A DNA stretch of 64,000 bases, taken from Stutzerimonas azotifigens (lineage in GTDB: Bacteria; Pseudomonadota; Gammaproteobacteria; Pseudomonadales; Pseudomonadaceae). The position numbers were made by a program, and so were the translations under genes. Below are positions 37,954-46,484 of this stretch, one piece after another; position 1 is the first letter of the stretch, and the number at the start of each line of letters is the position of its first letter. The notes under the pieces are model-generated. The model did no database searches. It was given only the letters and a program-made list of their open reading frames with translations, and had not been told where the DNA came from. Location of the stretch: contig NZ_JAAMRF010000002.1 of the NCBI RefSeq assembly GCF_013522725.1, positions 1 to 64,000 of the forward strand. The letters run 5' to 3'.

Positions 37954-38124
37954 TCAGCTGTTTCTGCCGCCGCCGTGGCTGTTCTGCCCGCCTTTCTTGC
38001 CGGCTTCGGAGGCTTTTTCACGATCGTTCGCGAAGTTGCCGCCGCTGTTGCTTCCGCCTTTCTTACCGGCTTCGGATGCTTTCTCGCGATCGTTTGCGAA
38101 ATTGCCAGGGTTGTTATTTGCCAT
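37954..38124 (-). CDS. KGG-motif small stress protein, copy 2
   Basis: A 56-residue paralogue of the neighbouring gene. It starts MANNNPGNFANDREKASEAG, has the same two 18-residue units, and ends GGGRNS. It differs from copy 1 at only about two residues (SNSGG for HNSGG, and RNS for RSS) but at many third codon positions, so it is an old duplicate kept under protein-level selection. GGAGACAAAAGAA precedes the ATG. Likely first gene of a two-gene unit. Confidence 0.9.
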   Translation of the reverse strand: MANNNPGNFANDREKASEAGKKGGSNSGGNFANDREKASEAGKKGGQNSHGGGRNS

Positions 38125-38477
38125 TTCTTTTGTCTCCTCGGTGGATAGAGAACTAAAGGGGCTGATACAACTTTATCCAGCCTTCACGATTTCAGAGGGG
38201 CTTAGGCGAGCAGGAGTTCACGACGCGTTTCAACAGCGGACGAATGGTTTTCCCTATGCGTAGTAGTGCTATGGCGCGGTGAAATCACAGACGAAACGGT
38301 GGTTTGGGAGAACTATCAAAGTGCTATTTCAAGCGAAGCGGTAACAGCAAGTTAGTTGTCTTTTATATATGTGTGCAGGCGCCTCGTTAAAGAGCCGCCA
38401 GCGCCGGCGGTCCGTGCTTACGAACGGCGAGCGGCCCTTGTTGCTCTAACGAGGCGTACCCATACAGGAGAGCCACC
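38125..38477. other. Intergenic region between KGG genes and DUF2188 gene
   Basis: About 350 bases. It should hold the promoter of the KGG genes (leftward) and that of the DUF2188 gene (rightward; TATATA at about 38363-38368). The 3' part is the hairpin leader described separately. No coding frame recognised. Confidence 0.55.
38380..38456 (+). promoter_or_regulatory. Long hairpin in the 5' leader of the DUF2188 gene
   Basis: CGCCTCGTTA (38380-38389) pairs perfectly with TAACGAGGCG (38447-38456); after two unpaired bases GAGC pairs with GCTC. The enclosed 50 bases are GC-rich and can fold further. The ribosome binding site (ACAGGAGAG) lies about 10 bases after the stem. It could control translation or mRNA stability; no known riboswitch class was recognised. 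Confidence 0.6.
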
Positions 38478-38702
38478 ATGCAGCACTATGAGGTCATCAG
38501 CCGGGACAACGACCGTTGGGTCCTGCGCGAGGAGGGCGATGCGCGCGCGCTAATCGAGGCGTCCAGCCGCGACGACATCCTGGCCGAGACGCGCGATTAC
38601 ATGAAGCTGCGGACAGCCGTGGTGAAAGTCTACGAAAACGGCCAAGTCACCGAAGAGCACCGCTATCCGCAAGAGCAGAATCCGCGTCAGACCGGCGGAT
38701 AG
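38478..38702 (+). CDS. DUF2188 family small protein
   Basis: A 74-residue protein. MQHYEVISRDNDRWVLREEGD, then LIEASSRDDILAETRDYMK and VVKVYENGQVTEEHRYP make a compact alpha/beta unit typical of DUF2188, a family of unknown function found in many soil bacteria. A strong AGGAGAG precedes the ATG. Its long hairpin leader suggests post-transcriptional control. It is convergent with ttuD, 15 bases apart. Confidence 0.88.
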   Translation: MQHYEVISRDNDRWVLREEGDARALIEASSRDDILAETRDYMKLRTAVVKVYENGQVTEEHRYPQEQNPRQTGG

Positions 38703-38717
38703 CTCCCGGGCCTCGGT

Positions 38718-39983
38718 TCACCGAGGCAGAACGATGATGGCGCGAAAGTCGTTGACGTTGGTGCGGGTCGGCCCAGTGACCACCAGCGAGTCGAGCCTGG
38801 CGAAGTAGCCGTAGCCGTTGTTGTTCGCCAGCTCCGCAGCGGCATCGAGGCCCAGCGCCTCGCCGCGCGCATGGCTTTCCGGCGTCATGATGGCGCCGGC
38901 ATTGTCCTCCGAGCCGTCGATGCCATCCGTATCGCCGGCTAGCGCATAAACCCCCGGCATTCCCGCCAAATTCTCGGTCAGGCTGAGGAGAAATTCCGCG
39001 TTGCGCCCGCCGCGTCCATTGCCTCGGACTGTCACGGTGGTCTCGCCGCCGGAGAGGATCACGCAGGGCATTGCTATTGGTTGGCCATGCAGCACGATCT
39101 GCCGGGCAATGCCGGCGTGAACCTTGGCTACTTCACGTGACTCGCCTTCGAGGTCACCGAGTATCAAGGGCGTCAGTCCTGCTTCGCGGGCATAGGCGGC
39201 TACGGCTTCTAGCGACTGTTGGGGGGTCGCGATCAATTGGAAGTGGCTTCGGGAAAGGTAAGGATCGCCAGGCTTGAGCGTTTCCGAGCGCGGGTCTTCA
39301 AGCCAGGCGCGAACGTTCGTCGGCACATCGATGGCGTAGCGGGTAAGAATCGCCAAGGCGTCGGCTGAGGTGGTCGGATCTGCGACCGTCGGGCCGGACG
39401 CGATGACCGTGGGTTGGTCCCCCGGCACGTCCGAGATCGCATAGGTATACAGGCTGGCCGGCCAGCAGGCCCGGGCCAGACGGCCTCCCTTGATGGCCGA
39501 AAGGTGCTTTCGCACGCAATTCATCTCGTCGATGGCCGCGCCGCTGCGCAGCAGGGCCTTGTTGATCGCCTGCTTGTCGGCCAGCGTGATGCCTTCGGCT
39601 GGGAGGGCCAGCAGCGAGGAGCCGCCACCGGAAAGAAGGAAGACGACCTTGTCAGTGTCCTTCAGCCCGCTGACCAATTCGAGGACGCGGCGGGCGACCC
39701 GCTCGCCGGCATCGTCCGGGACCGGATGTGCTGCCTCGACTACTTCTATCCGGCTGCACGGCGCGCCATGCCCGTAACGCGTCACGACCAGCCCATGCAG
39801 TTCACCTTCCCAGCAGGCCTCGATAGCTTGCGCCATGGCGGCCGCAGCCTTGCCGGCGCCGATCACGATGGCACGGCCGCTGCGATCCGCGGGTAGATGT
39901 GGAGGCAGCGTGTCTCGCGGGTGAGCGGCTTCGATAGCGACGTCGAAGAGTTCGCGAAGCAGGCGGTGCGGATCGAGGGTCAT
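38718..39983 (-). CDS. ttuD: Glycerate 2-kinase (TtuD/MOFRL family)
   Basis: A 421-residue enzyme of the type-2 glycerate kinase family, long annotated as hydroxypyruvate reductase. The N-terminal domain has AIVIGAGKAAAAMAQA and FLLSGGGSSLLALP; the C-terminal MOFRL domain has VILSGGETTVTVRGNGRGGRNAEF and AGDTDGIDG. It phosphorylates D-glycerate from tartronate semialdehyde in glyoxylate use. CGGAG precedes the ATG. Its position 4 kb from the glyoxylate-producing purine genes may be meaningful, but gcl and glxR are absent from the window. Confidence 0.93.
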   Translation of the reverse strand: MTLDPHRLLRELFDVAIEAAHPRDTLPPHLPADRSGRAIVIGAGKAAAAMAQAIEACWEGELHGLVVTRYGHGAPCSRIEVVEAAHPVPDDAGERVARRVLELVSGLKDTDKVVFLLSGGGSSLLALPAEGITLADKQAINKALLRSGAAIDEMNCVRKHLSAIKGGRLARACWPASLYTYAISDVPGDQPTVIASGPTVADPTTSADALAILTRYAIDVPTNVRAWLEDPRSETLKPGDPYLSRSHFQLIATPQQSLEAVAAYAREAGLTPLILGDLEGESREVAKVHAGIARQIVLHGQPIAMPCVILSGGETTVTVRGNGRGGRNAEFLLSLTENLAGMPGVYALAGDTDGIDGSEDNAGAIMTPESHARGEALGLDAAAELANNNGYGYFARLDSLVVTGPTRTNVNDFRAIIVLPR

Positions 39984-40231
39984 GGGAGGGCTCCGGGTAA
40001 TTGTTATGGCCGCATGGGCGACGGATGGTATCCAGGGTGTTTCGATTGTTGCCGATATCGCGAACGAATGGGCGACTCGATCAGTGGTGGCTGTTAGCCA
40101 TAAAAAAAGTGGTAAAGTGTGATCTGTGTCTCGCTATGCTGTCCGGGCGGCGCGGGTCGATTACCTGAATGTCCGCAGTTGTCGGTACCTGGTCCTCAGG
40201 GGCGCCATGACGGCATTGGAGAAAGCTTCAT

Positions 40232-42127
40232 ATGGCGCGCTTGTTTTCTTCGCTCATCTGTCTGCTTGGCACGCTCGGCTTTCCGGGCGGGGCGTGGGCC
40301 CTGGGCATGGGTGACATCACGTTGCGTTCGGCCCTGCATCAGCCGCTCGACGCGGAAATCCAGCTGCTCGACGTGCAGGGGCTGGACGCATCCGAGATCA
40401 AGGTGAGCCTGGCCTCGCCGAGCGTGTTTGCCCGCTCGGGTGTCGATTATCCGCAGCACCTGATGGACCTGCGCTTCTCCACTCAGCTGCGGGGCAGCGA
40501 CGGCAGTATCCGGGTCACCACGTCGGCTCCGATTCGCGAACCCTACCTGAATTTCATCGTCGAGCTGGTCCGCCCGAACGGGACGCTGCTGCGCGAATAT
40601 ACCGTGCTGCTCGATCCGATCGAAACCATGGCTTCCTGGGTGCCGCCGGTCCCGCAGACGGCGCCTGTGCGTCCGCTTCGTGAGGCGTCGCCAGTGGTAT
40701 CAGCGACAGCTACGCCAGCTCCCCAGGCCGCGCCTGCGGCATCGCTCGGTCAGCGTTACGCAGTGCGCCGAGGCGACAGTCTCTGGCTCATCGCCCATCG
40801 CTTGAGCGCCGATGGCAGCGCGGCGAGCGTCGAACGACTGATTCGCGACATCCATGCGCTCAATCCTCAGGCCTTCGCGGCGGGCGACGTGTCGCGCCTG
40901 CTCTCCGGCACCAGCCTGCTGCTGCCCGATCGGGTCGAGCTTGGCGGGCCGGCAACGATGGCCGAGCGCGTGACGCAGCCGGCCGTGACGCCTGCGGTCG
41001 AGACGATGCCGTCTGCTGAGGATGAGATCGTTCGCCTATTGGCTGAGCAGCGCAAGCTCGACGAGCAGGTCGCGATCGAGCAGGGCGTGCGAGATGACTT
41101 ACGTGACCAGATCCAGGCGTTCCAGGTGCGTCTCGATGAGCTGATGGCCATGGTCGAGGAGCGGGACCGGCTGCTGGTCCAACTGACCCAGCAGCTCGCG
41201 AAAGTTCGCCAGGCCTCCGCGCCGAAGGCTGTCCAGCCCGCTGCGCCAGCGATCGCTGAGGTCGAAGCCGCGATATCGCCGGCTCGTGACGATGCTCTTC
41301 CGGGGGACTGGCGGCTCTGGCTCGCAGTGCTTGTCCTGCTGCTGGCACTGAGCGGCCTGTTCTGGCGTTCGCGCCGCTCGGCCGAGCAGACGCCTGAGCC
41401 GGTTCCTGCAACGGTCACCACTCGGCGTCGGACGGCGGAGCCGGTCGATGCCGTCGAAGAGCCGAGCAAGGACGACCCATTCGATAGGCTCGAGGTCCAG
41501 CCCGAACAACCGGTTCCGGTTGCCGAACCCCACGTAGCTCAGGTAGCGGCGGAGCCGGTACCGCCCAGAGGATTGCCTTCAGCCAGCGATGCCCTGGACG
41601 CGGCCCGCCTGTACATGGCCTACGGGCGTTACAAGCAGGCCCGTCATACCCTCGAGGCAGCGCTGCTGGTCGAGCCGACCCGCAATGCGATGCGCCTGAA
41701 ACTGCTGGAAGTGCTGAGCGAGCTGGGTGACGGGCCGGCCTTTGCGCAGGAGCTGGCCCGGGCACGTGAACTGGGTGTCAGCGACGTGCAACTCGATGCG
41801 ATTCGGCCTCCGGCCAGCCTGCCGCTTCTGGAGGAAATACTCGAGCCGCCGAAACAAGAAGCGCCTGAAGAGACCGAGTACACCGGTCTGGACCTCGACA
41901 GCTTCTCGCTGGATGCGGATTGGGACCTGATCAGCCCATTCAGGCCGTCGGCAGGGCAGCGCAAGGCGGCGCCCGATGAAGCGCTGGAAGACCCCGAGTT
42001 CAACTCCAACCTGCATGAGCTGCCCGAAGTGTTGGAGATCGACGAGGTGACCGAGTTCTTCAGCGAACCTGCTGTGGACGTGACGGATGCCCCGCAGCAG
42101 GACACGCGTACCGCGCGCCGCGCGTGA
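40232..42127 (+). CDS. Short FimV-like protein with LysM domain
   Basis: A 631-residue inner-membrane protein. The signal peptide ends near GGAWA, and a FimV N-terminal domain follows (LGMGDITLRSALHQPLDAEIQLLDV). A peptidoglycan-binding LysM domain starts near residue 173 (YAVRRGDSLWLIAHRL). A coiled coil comes next, then a membrane helix at about 360-377. The cytoplasmic part is acidic, with a TPR-like segment (LDAARLYMAYGRYKQARHTLEAAL). FimV proteins act as polar hubs for type IV pili. True FimV is longer, so this looks like a paralogue. GGAGA precedes the ATG at 9 bases. No pilus genes are adjacent. Confidence 0.85.
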   Translation: MARLFSSLICLLGTLGFPGGAWALGMGDITLRSALHQPLDAEIQLLDVQGLDASEIKVSLASPSVFARSGVDYPQHLMDLRFSTQLRGSDGSIRVTTSAPIREPYLNFIVELVRPNGTLLREYTVLLDPIETMASWVPPVPQTAPVRPLREASPVVSATATPAPQAAPAASLGQRYAVRRGDSLWLIAHRLSADGSAASVERLIRDIHALNPQAFAAGDVSRLLSGTSLLLPDRVELGGPATMAERVTQPAVTPAVETMPSAEDEIVRLLAEQRKLDEQVAIEQGVRDDLRDQIQAFQVRLDELMAMVEERDRLLVQLTQQLAKVRQASAPKAVQPAAPAIAEVEAAISPARDDALPGDWRLWLAVLVLLLALSGLFWRSRRSAEQTPEPVPATVTTRRRTAEPVDAVEEPSKDDPFDRLEVQPEQPVPVAEPHVAQVAAEPVPPRGLPSASDALDAARLYMAYGRYKQARHTLEAALLVEPTRNAMRLKLLEVLSELGDGPAFAQELARARELGVSDVQLDAIRPPASLPLLEEILEPPKQEAPEETEYTGLDLDSFSLDADWDLISPFRPSAGQRKAAPDEALEDPEFNSNLHELPEVLEIDEVTEFFSEPAVDVTDAPQQDTRTARRA

Positions 42128-42173
42128 CTGCCTTCTGGTCCGCTGGTCGTGGCACTCAGGCGCCGGCCACACC

Positions 42174-42794
42174 TCAGCCGGTCACGTCGTCCTGCACCTC
42201 GCAGCCCTTGATCACCATGCGGATGAGGGTTTCGGCCGCCGCTTCGTAGTCGGTGTCGCCCAGCGAAGCCTTGCCGGTGACGCTGGAGATCTGCCAGTCG
42301 AAATCGGCATAGGTCTGCGTCGCTGCCCAGATGCTGAACAACAGATGGCTAGGATCGACCTTCGCCATCAACCCTTCATCGATCCAGCCCTGAATCCGCG
42401 CGATGTTATGGCTCGCCTGTGCGTTCAGCTGCTCGACCCGCTCGGGCGACAGGTGGGGCGCGCCATGCATGATTTCGCTGGCGAATACCTTGGATGCACA
42501 GGCGTGCTCGCGGGAAATTCGGATCTTGGTGCGGATGTAGGCGCGTAGCACCTCGGCGGGTTGGCCCGGCTGGTTGAACGGGCTGGAGGCCTGCAGCAGC
42601 GGCTCGATGATGCTTTCCAGCACCTCGCGGTAGAGCCGTTCCTTCGATTTGAAATAGTAGTAGACGTTGGGCTTGGGCAGTCCGGCTCGCTGGGCGATAT
42701 CGCTGGTCTTGGTCGCAGCGAAGCCCTTTTCGGCGAATTCTTCACTGGCCGCGCGCAGGATGAGCTCCCGGTTGCGTTCGCGAATGCTGGTCAT
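42174..42794 (-). CDS. TetR-family regulator, RutR-like
   Basis: A 206-residue TetR repressor. The HTH lies at about 10-55 (AASEEFAEKGFAATKTSDIAQRAGLPKPNVYYYFKSKERLY). The C-terminal part (KVFASEIMHGAPHL, then IQGWIDEGLMAKVDP) matches the RutR/YcdC subgroup, whose members sense uracil or thymine and control pyrimidine and purine degradation. The start was set at the ATG that gives MTSIRERNRELIL; the longer frame is not supported. It is convergent with the FimV-like gene and divergent from the DUF2383 gene. No pyrimidine genes are next to it, so the target is uncertain. Confidence 0.85.
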   Translation of the reverse strand: MTSIRERNRELILRAASEEFAEKGFAATKTSDIAQRAGLPKPNVYYYFKSKERLYREVLESIIEPLLQASSPFNQPGQPAEVLRAYIRTKIRISREHACASKVFASEIMHGAPHLSPERVEQLNAQASHNIARIQGWIDEGLMAKVDPSHLLFSIWAATQTYADFDWQISSVTGKASLGDTDYEAAAETLIRMVIKGCEVQDDVTG

Positions 42795-42995
42795 TGGGGC
42801 GGGATCCCTGCCTCGGCTGCCGATGGCGAAGCGGCATGCTAGCACCGGCCTCGCGAGCCTCTCAAGGGAACCAAAACGGTGCTTCAGCGGCGCGCATGCC
42901 GTCCGGATCTCTGAACGAAGGCGGCCATGGGCAGTCGACTTAACTGGTAGGCCGCAAGATGACGGCCGTTAGGTTCGATACCCGAGGAGGAAAAG

Positions 42996-43448
42996 ATGGA
43001 CAACAAAGAAACGATCTCTGTACTCAACGACCTGATCGAAACCAGCAAAGACGGCGAGAAGGGCTTTCGCGAATGTGCAGAAGACCTGAAGAGCCCGCAG
43101 CTCAAGACCACCATGACCCAGCGCGCCCAGGATTGCGCCAGTGCAGTGGCCGAGCTTCAGCAACTGGTCCGGTCGCTCGGTGGCGACCCGGAAACCAGTA
43201 CCAGCATGAGCGGCGACATGCACCGTCGCTGGGTGGATCTGAAGTCCATGCTCACCGGCAAGGACGACGAAGCGATTCTCAACGAATGCGAACGTGGCGA
43301 GGACGTGGCGCTCAAGAGCTATCGCAAGGCGCTGGAAAAAGATCTGCCGCCCGACGTACGCGCCGTGGTGGAAAAGCAGCTGCAGGGTGTGCAGCGCAAC
43401 CACGACCAGGTCAAGGCACTGCGTGACGCCGCGCGCGCCGCGAGCTGA
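42996..43448 (+). CDS. DUF2383 (PA2169-like) four-helix-bundle protein
   Basis: A 150-residue all-helical protein. MDNKETISVLNDLIETSKDGEKGF is the family start, with conserved HRRWVDLKSMLTGKDDEAILNECERGED later. The fold is ferritin/rubrerythrin-like, but metal ligands are not evident. Function unknown; often stress- or stationary-phase-linked. GAGGAGGAAAAG precedes the ATG. It has its own terminator. Confidence 0.9.
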   Translation: MDNKETISVLNDLIETSKDGEKGFRECAEDLKSPQLKTTMTQRAQDCASAVAELQQLVRSLGGDPETSTSMSGDMHRRWVDLKSMLTGKDDEAILNECERGEDVALKSYRKALEKDLPPDVRAVVEKQLQGVQRNHDQVKALRDAARAAS

Positions 43449-43464
43449 TTGCAGCAGCGCTGAA

Positions 43465-43493
43465 GAACGCCGGCGAATGCCGGCGTTTTTTTT
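43465..43493 (+). terminator. Terminator of the DUF2383 gene
   Basis: Stem CGCCGGC / GCCGGCG with a 4-base loop, then eight T residues. Confidence 0.92.
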
Positions 43494-43547
43494 GTCTCCA
43501 AGAACGGTTCGGTCTGTGGTTTCGACGCCGAGCGCCGAATACGCCGG

Positions 43548-44780
43548 TCAGTCGATGGGGGCGCCCCGACCGATCCAGGCACCGAGCAGGTCGCGTTCCT
43601 CCTGCGTCATCTGGGTGATGTTGCCTAGTGGCATGATCTGGCTCGCGACAGACTGGGCGTGGATCTTCGCGGCTTGCTGGCGGATCTGCTCGGCGGTATC
43701 GAACATCACCCCGCCGGGCGCGGCGCTGAACAAAGGGCTGGTCGGATTCGCCGAATGGCAGACCGTGCAGCGTTCGTGGATCACCTTGCTGACCTTGGCG
43801 AAATCTGTCGTGGCGGGGTGGGCATCCGCCTGTTGTTCGATGCTCTGTTGTTCGGGCGTCGTCGTCGGCAGGTTCGGTGCCGGTTGCCGGTTTGGCGCGC
43901 TGACGAAGGCGAGGCAGACCATACCCACCGCGGCTACCGGCAGCGCCCAGGCGAAACGCTGGCTGTTGTGGCGGGTGTTGAAGTAGTGACGGACCAGCAC
44001 GGCGAGTACCGAAATCGCGGCGAGGATCAGCCAGTTGTAGCGGCTGCCGTAGGTGCTCGGGAAGTGGTTGCTGATCATGATGAACAGCACCGGCAGGGTG
44101 AAATAGTTGTTGTGCCGCGAGCGCAGCAGCCCCCGCGCCGGCAGCTCCGGATCGGGTTCGCGTTTTTCCTCGATGGCGCGCACCAGCGCACGCTGGGCCG
44201 GCATGATGATGCGAAACACGTTGCCGACCATGATGGTGCCGATCAGCGCGCCGACATGAATGTAGGCCGCGCGGCCGCTGAACAGCTGCGAATAGCCCCA
44301 GGCGGCCGCGACGATCAGGCCGAACAGCACGAGCCCGAGCAGGCCCGGGCGTTTGCCCAACGACGAGTTGCAGAGCAGGTCGTAGACGAACCAGCCGGCG
44401 ATCAGCGAGGCGAAGCCGATCACCACCGCCATCGCGGGGCTCAGCTCGCTGCCCGGCGCGACGAGGTAGAGCGCCGGGTTGAGGTAATAGACGACGGTCA
44501 GCAGGGCTACGCCCGAGAGCCAGGTCGAATAGGCTTCCCACTTGAACCAGTGCAGGGTTTCCGGCATGCGCTCGGGGGCGAGCTTGTACTTTTCCAGGTG
44601 GTAGATTCCGCCTCCGTGGATCGCCCACAGATCACCCGACAGCCCATCGCGCGGATTGGCCCGGTTGAGGTTGTTTTCCAGCCAGACGAAATAGAACGAG
44701 GCGCCGATCCAGGCGATACCGACGATCATGTGTATCCAGCGGATCGTCAGGTTCAGCCATTCGGTTAGATGTGCTTCCAC
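43548..44780 (-). CDS. puuD: Membrane urate hydroxylase PuuD
   Basis: A 410-residue enzyme oxidising urate to 5-hydroxyisourate. About eight membrane helices carry the DUF989-type domain (LTIRWIHMIVGIAWIGASFYFVW, IHGGGIYHLEKY, RSRHNNYFTLPVLFIMISNHFP). A periplasmic cytochrome c domain with CTVCH near residue 343 passes electrons to the respiratory chain, so no peroxide is made. The start codon is GTG with AAAGG about 9-10 bases upstream. Last gene of the leftward urate-degradation group, 51 bases after allA. Confidence 0.93.
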   Translation of the reverse strand: MEAHLTEWLNLTIRWIHMIVGIAWIGASFYFVWLENNLNRANPRDGLSGDLWAIHGGGIYHLEKYKLAPERMPETLHWFKWEAYSTWLSGVALLTVVYYLNPALYLVAPGSELSPAMAVVIGFASLIAGWFVYDLLCNSSLGKRPGLLGLVLFGLIVAAAWGYSQLFSGRAAYIHVGALIGTIMVGNVFRIIMPAQRALVRAIEEKREPDPELPARGLLRSRHNNYFTLPVLFIMISNHFPSTYGSRYNWLILAAISVLAVLVRHYFNTRHNSQRFAWALPVAAVGMVCLAFVSAPNRQPAPNLPTTTPEQQSIEQQADAHPATTDFAKVSKVIHERCTVCHSANPTSPLFSAAPGGVMFDTAEQIRQQAAKIHAQSVASQIMPLGNITQMTQEERDLLGAWIGRGAPID

Positions 44781-44831
44781 GGTTGCTTACCTTTGCTGCG
44801 GCGGCTTGCCGCGTGATTCGTGCGACGCTGC

Positions 44832-45350
44832 TCAGCGCTCGTCTGCTTGCTGCTGCGGGTCGAGCCGCATTGCCTGGTCGTCGTCGAAGAAATGCTCGTC
44901 GCAGTTGTTGCCCGCGCCGCTGCGATCGACCACCAGAAAGTCATCCTCCGGCGCCAGGGCCAGTATCGGGTGATGCCAGACGCCGCGGTGATAGTTGACG
45001 CCCTGGCTGCCGTCGGCGAGAAACGCACGTACCTGATCGGCGTCCGGCAGATCGCTGGCGGGCGCCACCACCACCAGGAAGGACTTGCCGTGCAGCGGCA
45101 CGAACGCCTGGCTGCCCAGTGGGTGGCGCTCGAGCATGCGTACCGTCAGCGGCATGGGCAGCGCCTGGGCGCGGAAGATGCTGATGATCGCCTTGTCTTC
45201 CGGCAGCCCGGTCTGCACGGTGGCCAGTTGGTGATAACGGCGGGTGGAACCGTTGTTGATCATGAAATAGTCGCTGCCAGCGGTTTCGATCACATCGCCG
45301 AACGGGGCGAAGGCGTCCTTGGTCAACGGCTCTATCTGGAGTGTGCGCAT
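44832..45350 (-). CDS. allA: Ureidoglycolate lyase
   Basis: A 172-residue cupin-type enzyme splitting ureidoglycolate into glyoxylate and urea. Family signs include FAPFGDVIE at the start, VRMLERHPLGSQAFVPL and GVNYHRGVWHHPIL. The last step of the pathway in this cluster. It sits between alc and puuD on the same strand; a 101-base gap upstream holds a GGTGGG / CCCACC repeat unit. Confidence 0.95.
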   Translation of the reverse strand: MRTLQIEPLTKDAFAPFGDVIETAGSDYFMINNGSTRRYHQLATVQTGLPEDKAIISIFRAQALPMPLTVRMLERHPLGSQAFVPLHGKSFLVVVAPASDLPDADQVRAFLADGSQGVNYHRGVWHHPILALAPEDDFLVVDRSGAGNNCDEHFFDDDQAMRLDPQQQADER

Positions 45351-45411
45351 GCGGGTGGGGGCTCGCTGCTAAGTGGGAGGGCAGACCGTAGCACGGGCCG
45401 GCCCGATGTCA

Positions 45412-45433
45412 GGTGGGCCGAAACCCACCCTAC
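45412..45433. repeat. Dispersed repeat unit, TAGGGTGG family, copy 1
   Basis: GGTGGG and CCCACC flank CCGAAA, followed by CCCTAC, in the allA-alc gap. The core CCACCCTAC (45425-45433) recurs at 49182 (inverse) and 52480. This is a common small repeat of Stutzerimonas-like genomes. Confidence 0.6.
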
Positions 45434-45451
45434 AACTGTTGGAACAGACGC

Positions 45452-46447
45452 TTACTTCGCCAGTTTGCCGAACAGGCGCAGGCGGCTGACGCCACCGTCC
45501 GGGAAAATGTTCAGTCGCACATGGGTGATCGGGCCAAGGGATTTGATTTGCTCGGTGAACTCATGCTCCTGGTGCATCTGCAGCTTCTGGCTCGGCAGCA
45601 ACTCGCGCCAGAACAGGCTCTGGGTTTCGATCTGGCTGTCGGTGCCGCCCTTCACGTAGGCGGCCTGGATCGAGCAGCTGTCCGGGTAGTTGCCCTTGAA
45701 GTGCAGGGTGTCGACGACGATCTTCTCGATTTCACCCGGATGGCCGAGGGCAATGATCACCCAGTCGTTGCCGGGCGTACGGCGGCGTGCGGTTTCCCAG
45801 CCGTCGCCCATGTTCACGCCGCGGCCGGGAGTGAGCAGGTTGCTGATGCTGCCGTAGTGCTCGTCGGAGCAGGCCAGCGCCCGTCCGCCGTTGAGGGCCG
45901 AGACGAGGTCCAGTTGCTCACGGGCATCGACGGCCGACCAGTCGCGGTAGGGAATGCCATACACGCGCAGGCGTGCGATACCGCCGTCCGGGTAGATGTT
46001 GAAGCGCAGGTGGGTGTAGGGCTGGATGTCGTCGATGGCGTGGTAGTGGTGGCTGTTGCCCTGCAACTCGACGGCGGGCAGCACTTCGGTCCACTGGGTC
46101 TGCTCATCGGGGTCGCCGCTCGTGACGAAGCAGGCTTCGAGCGATGCGGAAGGCGGGTAGTTGCCGGTGAAGAAGCTGGTGTCGATGTCCACGCCTTTGA
46201 TCGAGCCCGGAACGCCCAGGCGAATGACCGTATGGTCGTAGCCTTCGAAACGCTTGCGCCGCGATTCCCAGCCATCCATCCATTTGCCGTTGTCGTCGAA
46301 CACGCCTTCCTTCCATACCGGGGCGGTGGGCTGCAGCATGCGATCGACCGCGGCGAACCAGTCATCGGTGACGTGGATGGCTTTGGTGCCCAGCCGGGCA
46401 TCGGCCAGGTTGACGTATTTTTCGAAGGGTGCGGCGTAGGTTTTCAT
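45452..46447 (-). CDS. alc: Allantoicase
   Basis: A 331-residue enzyme cutting allantoate to ureidoglycolate and urea. It is built from two related jelly-roll halves: [21 protein letters not shown] pairs with [20 protein letters not shown], and [19 protein letters not shown] pairs with [19 protein letters not shown]. The start was placed at the ATG with AAGGCAGA upstream; the frame stays open further. 37 bases after uraD, same strand. Confidence 0.97.
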   Translation of the reverse strand: MKTYAAPFEKYVNLADARLGTKAIHVTDDWFAAVDRMLQPTAPVWKEGVFDDNGKWMDGWESRRKRFEGYDHTVIRLGVPGSIKGVDIDTSFFTGNYPPSASLEACFVTSGDPDEQTQWTEVLPAVELQGNSHHYHAIDDIQPYTHLRFNIYPDGGIARLRVYGIPYRDWSAVDAREQLDLVSALNGGRALACSDEHYGSISNLLTPGRGVNMGDGWETARRRTPGNDWVIIALGHPGEIEKIVVDTLHFKGNYPDSCSIQAAYVKGGTDSQIETQSLFWRELLPSQKLQMHQEHEFTEQIKSLGPITHVRLNIFPDGGVSRLRLFGKLAK

Positions 46448-46484
46448 CGATATCTGCCTTGAAGGTTGAAATGGTCGGTGCAGG

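Noticed and set aside
37701..38263. Two hydrophobic frames on the plus strand (ALAAFLACFGG-type repeats)
   Set aside because: They are the antisense of the two KGG genes; the repeats are explained by the KGG units, and the ribosome binding sites belong to the minus strand.
38710..38727. Stem GCCTCGG / CCGAGGC between the DUF2188 gene and ttuD as terminator
   Set aside because: It overlaps the end of ttuD and has no T-tract on either strand.
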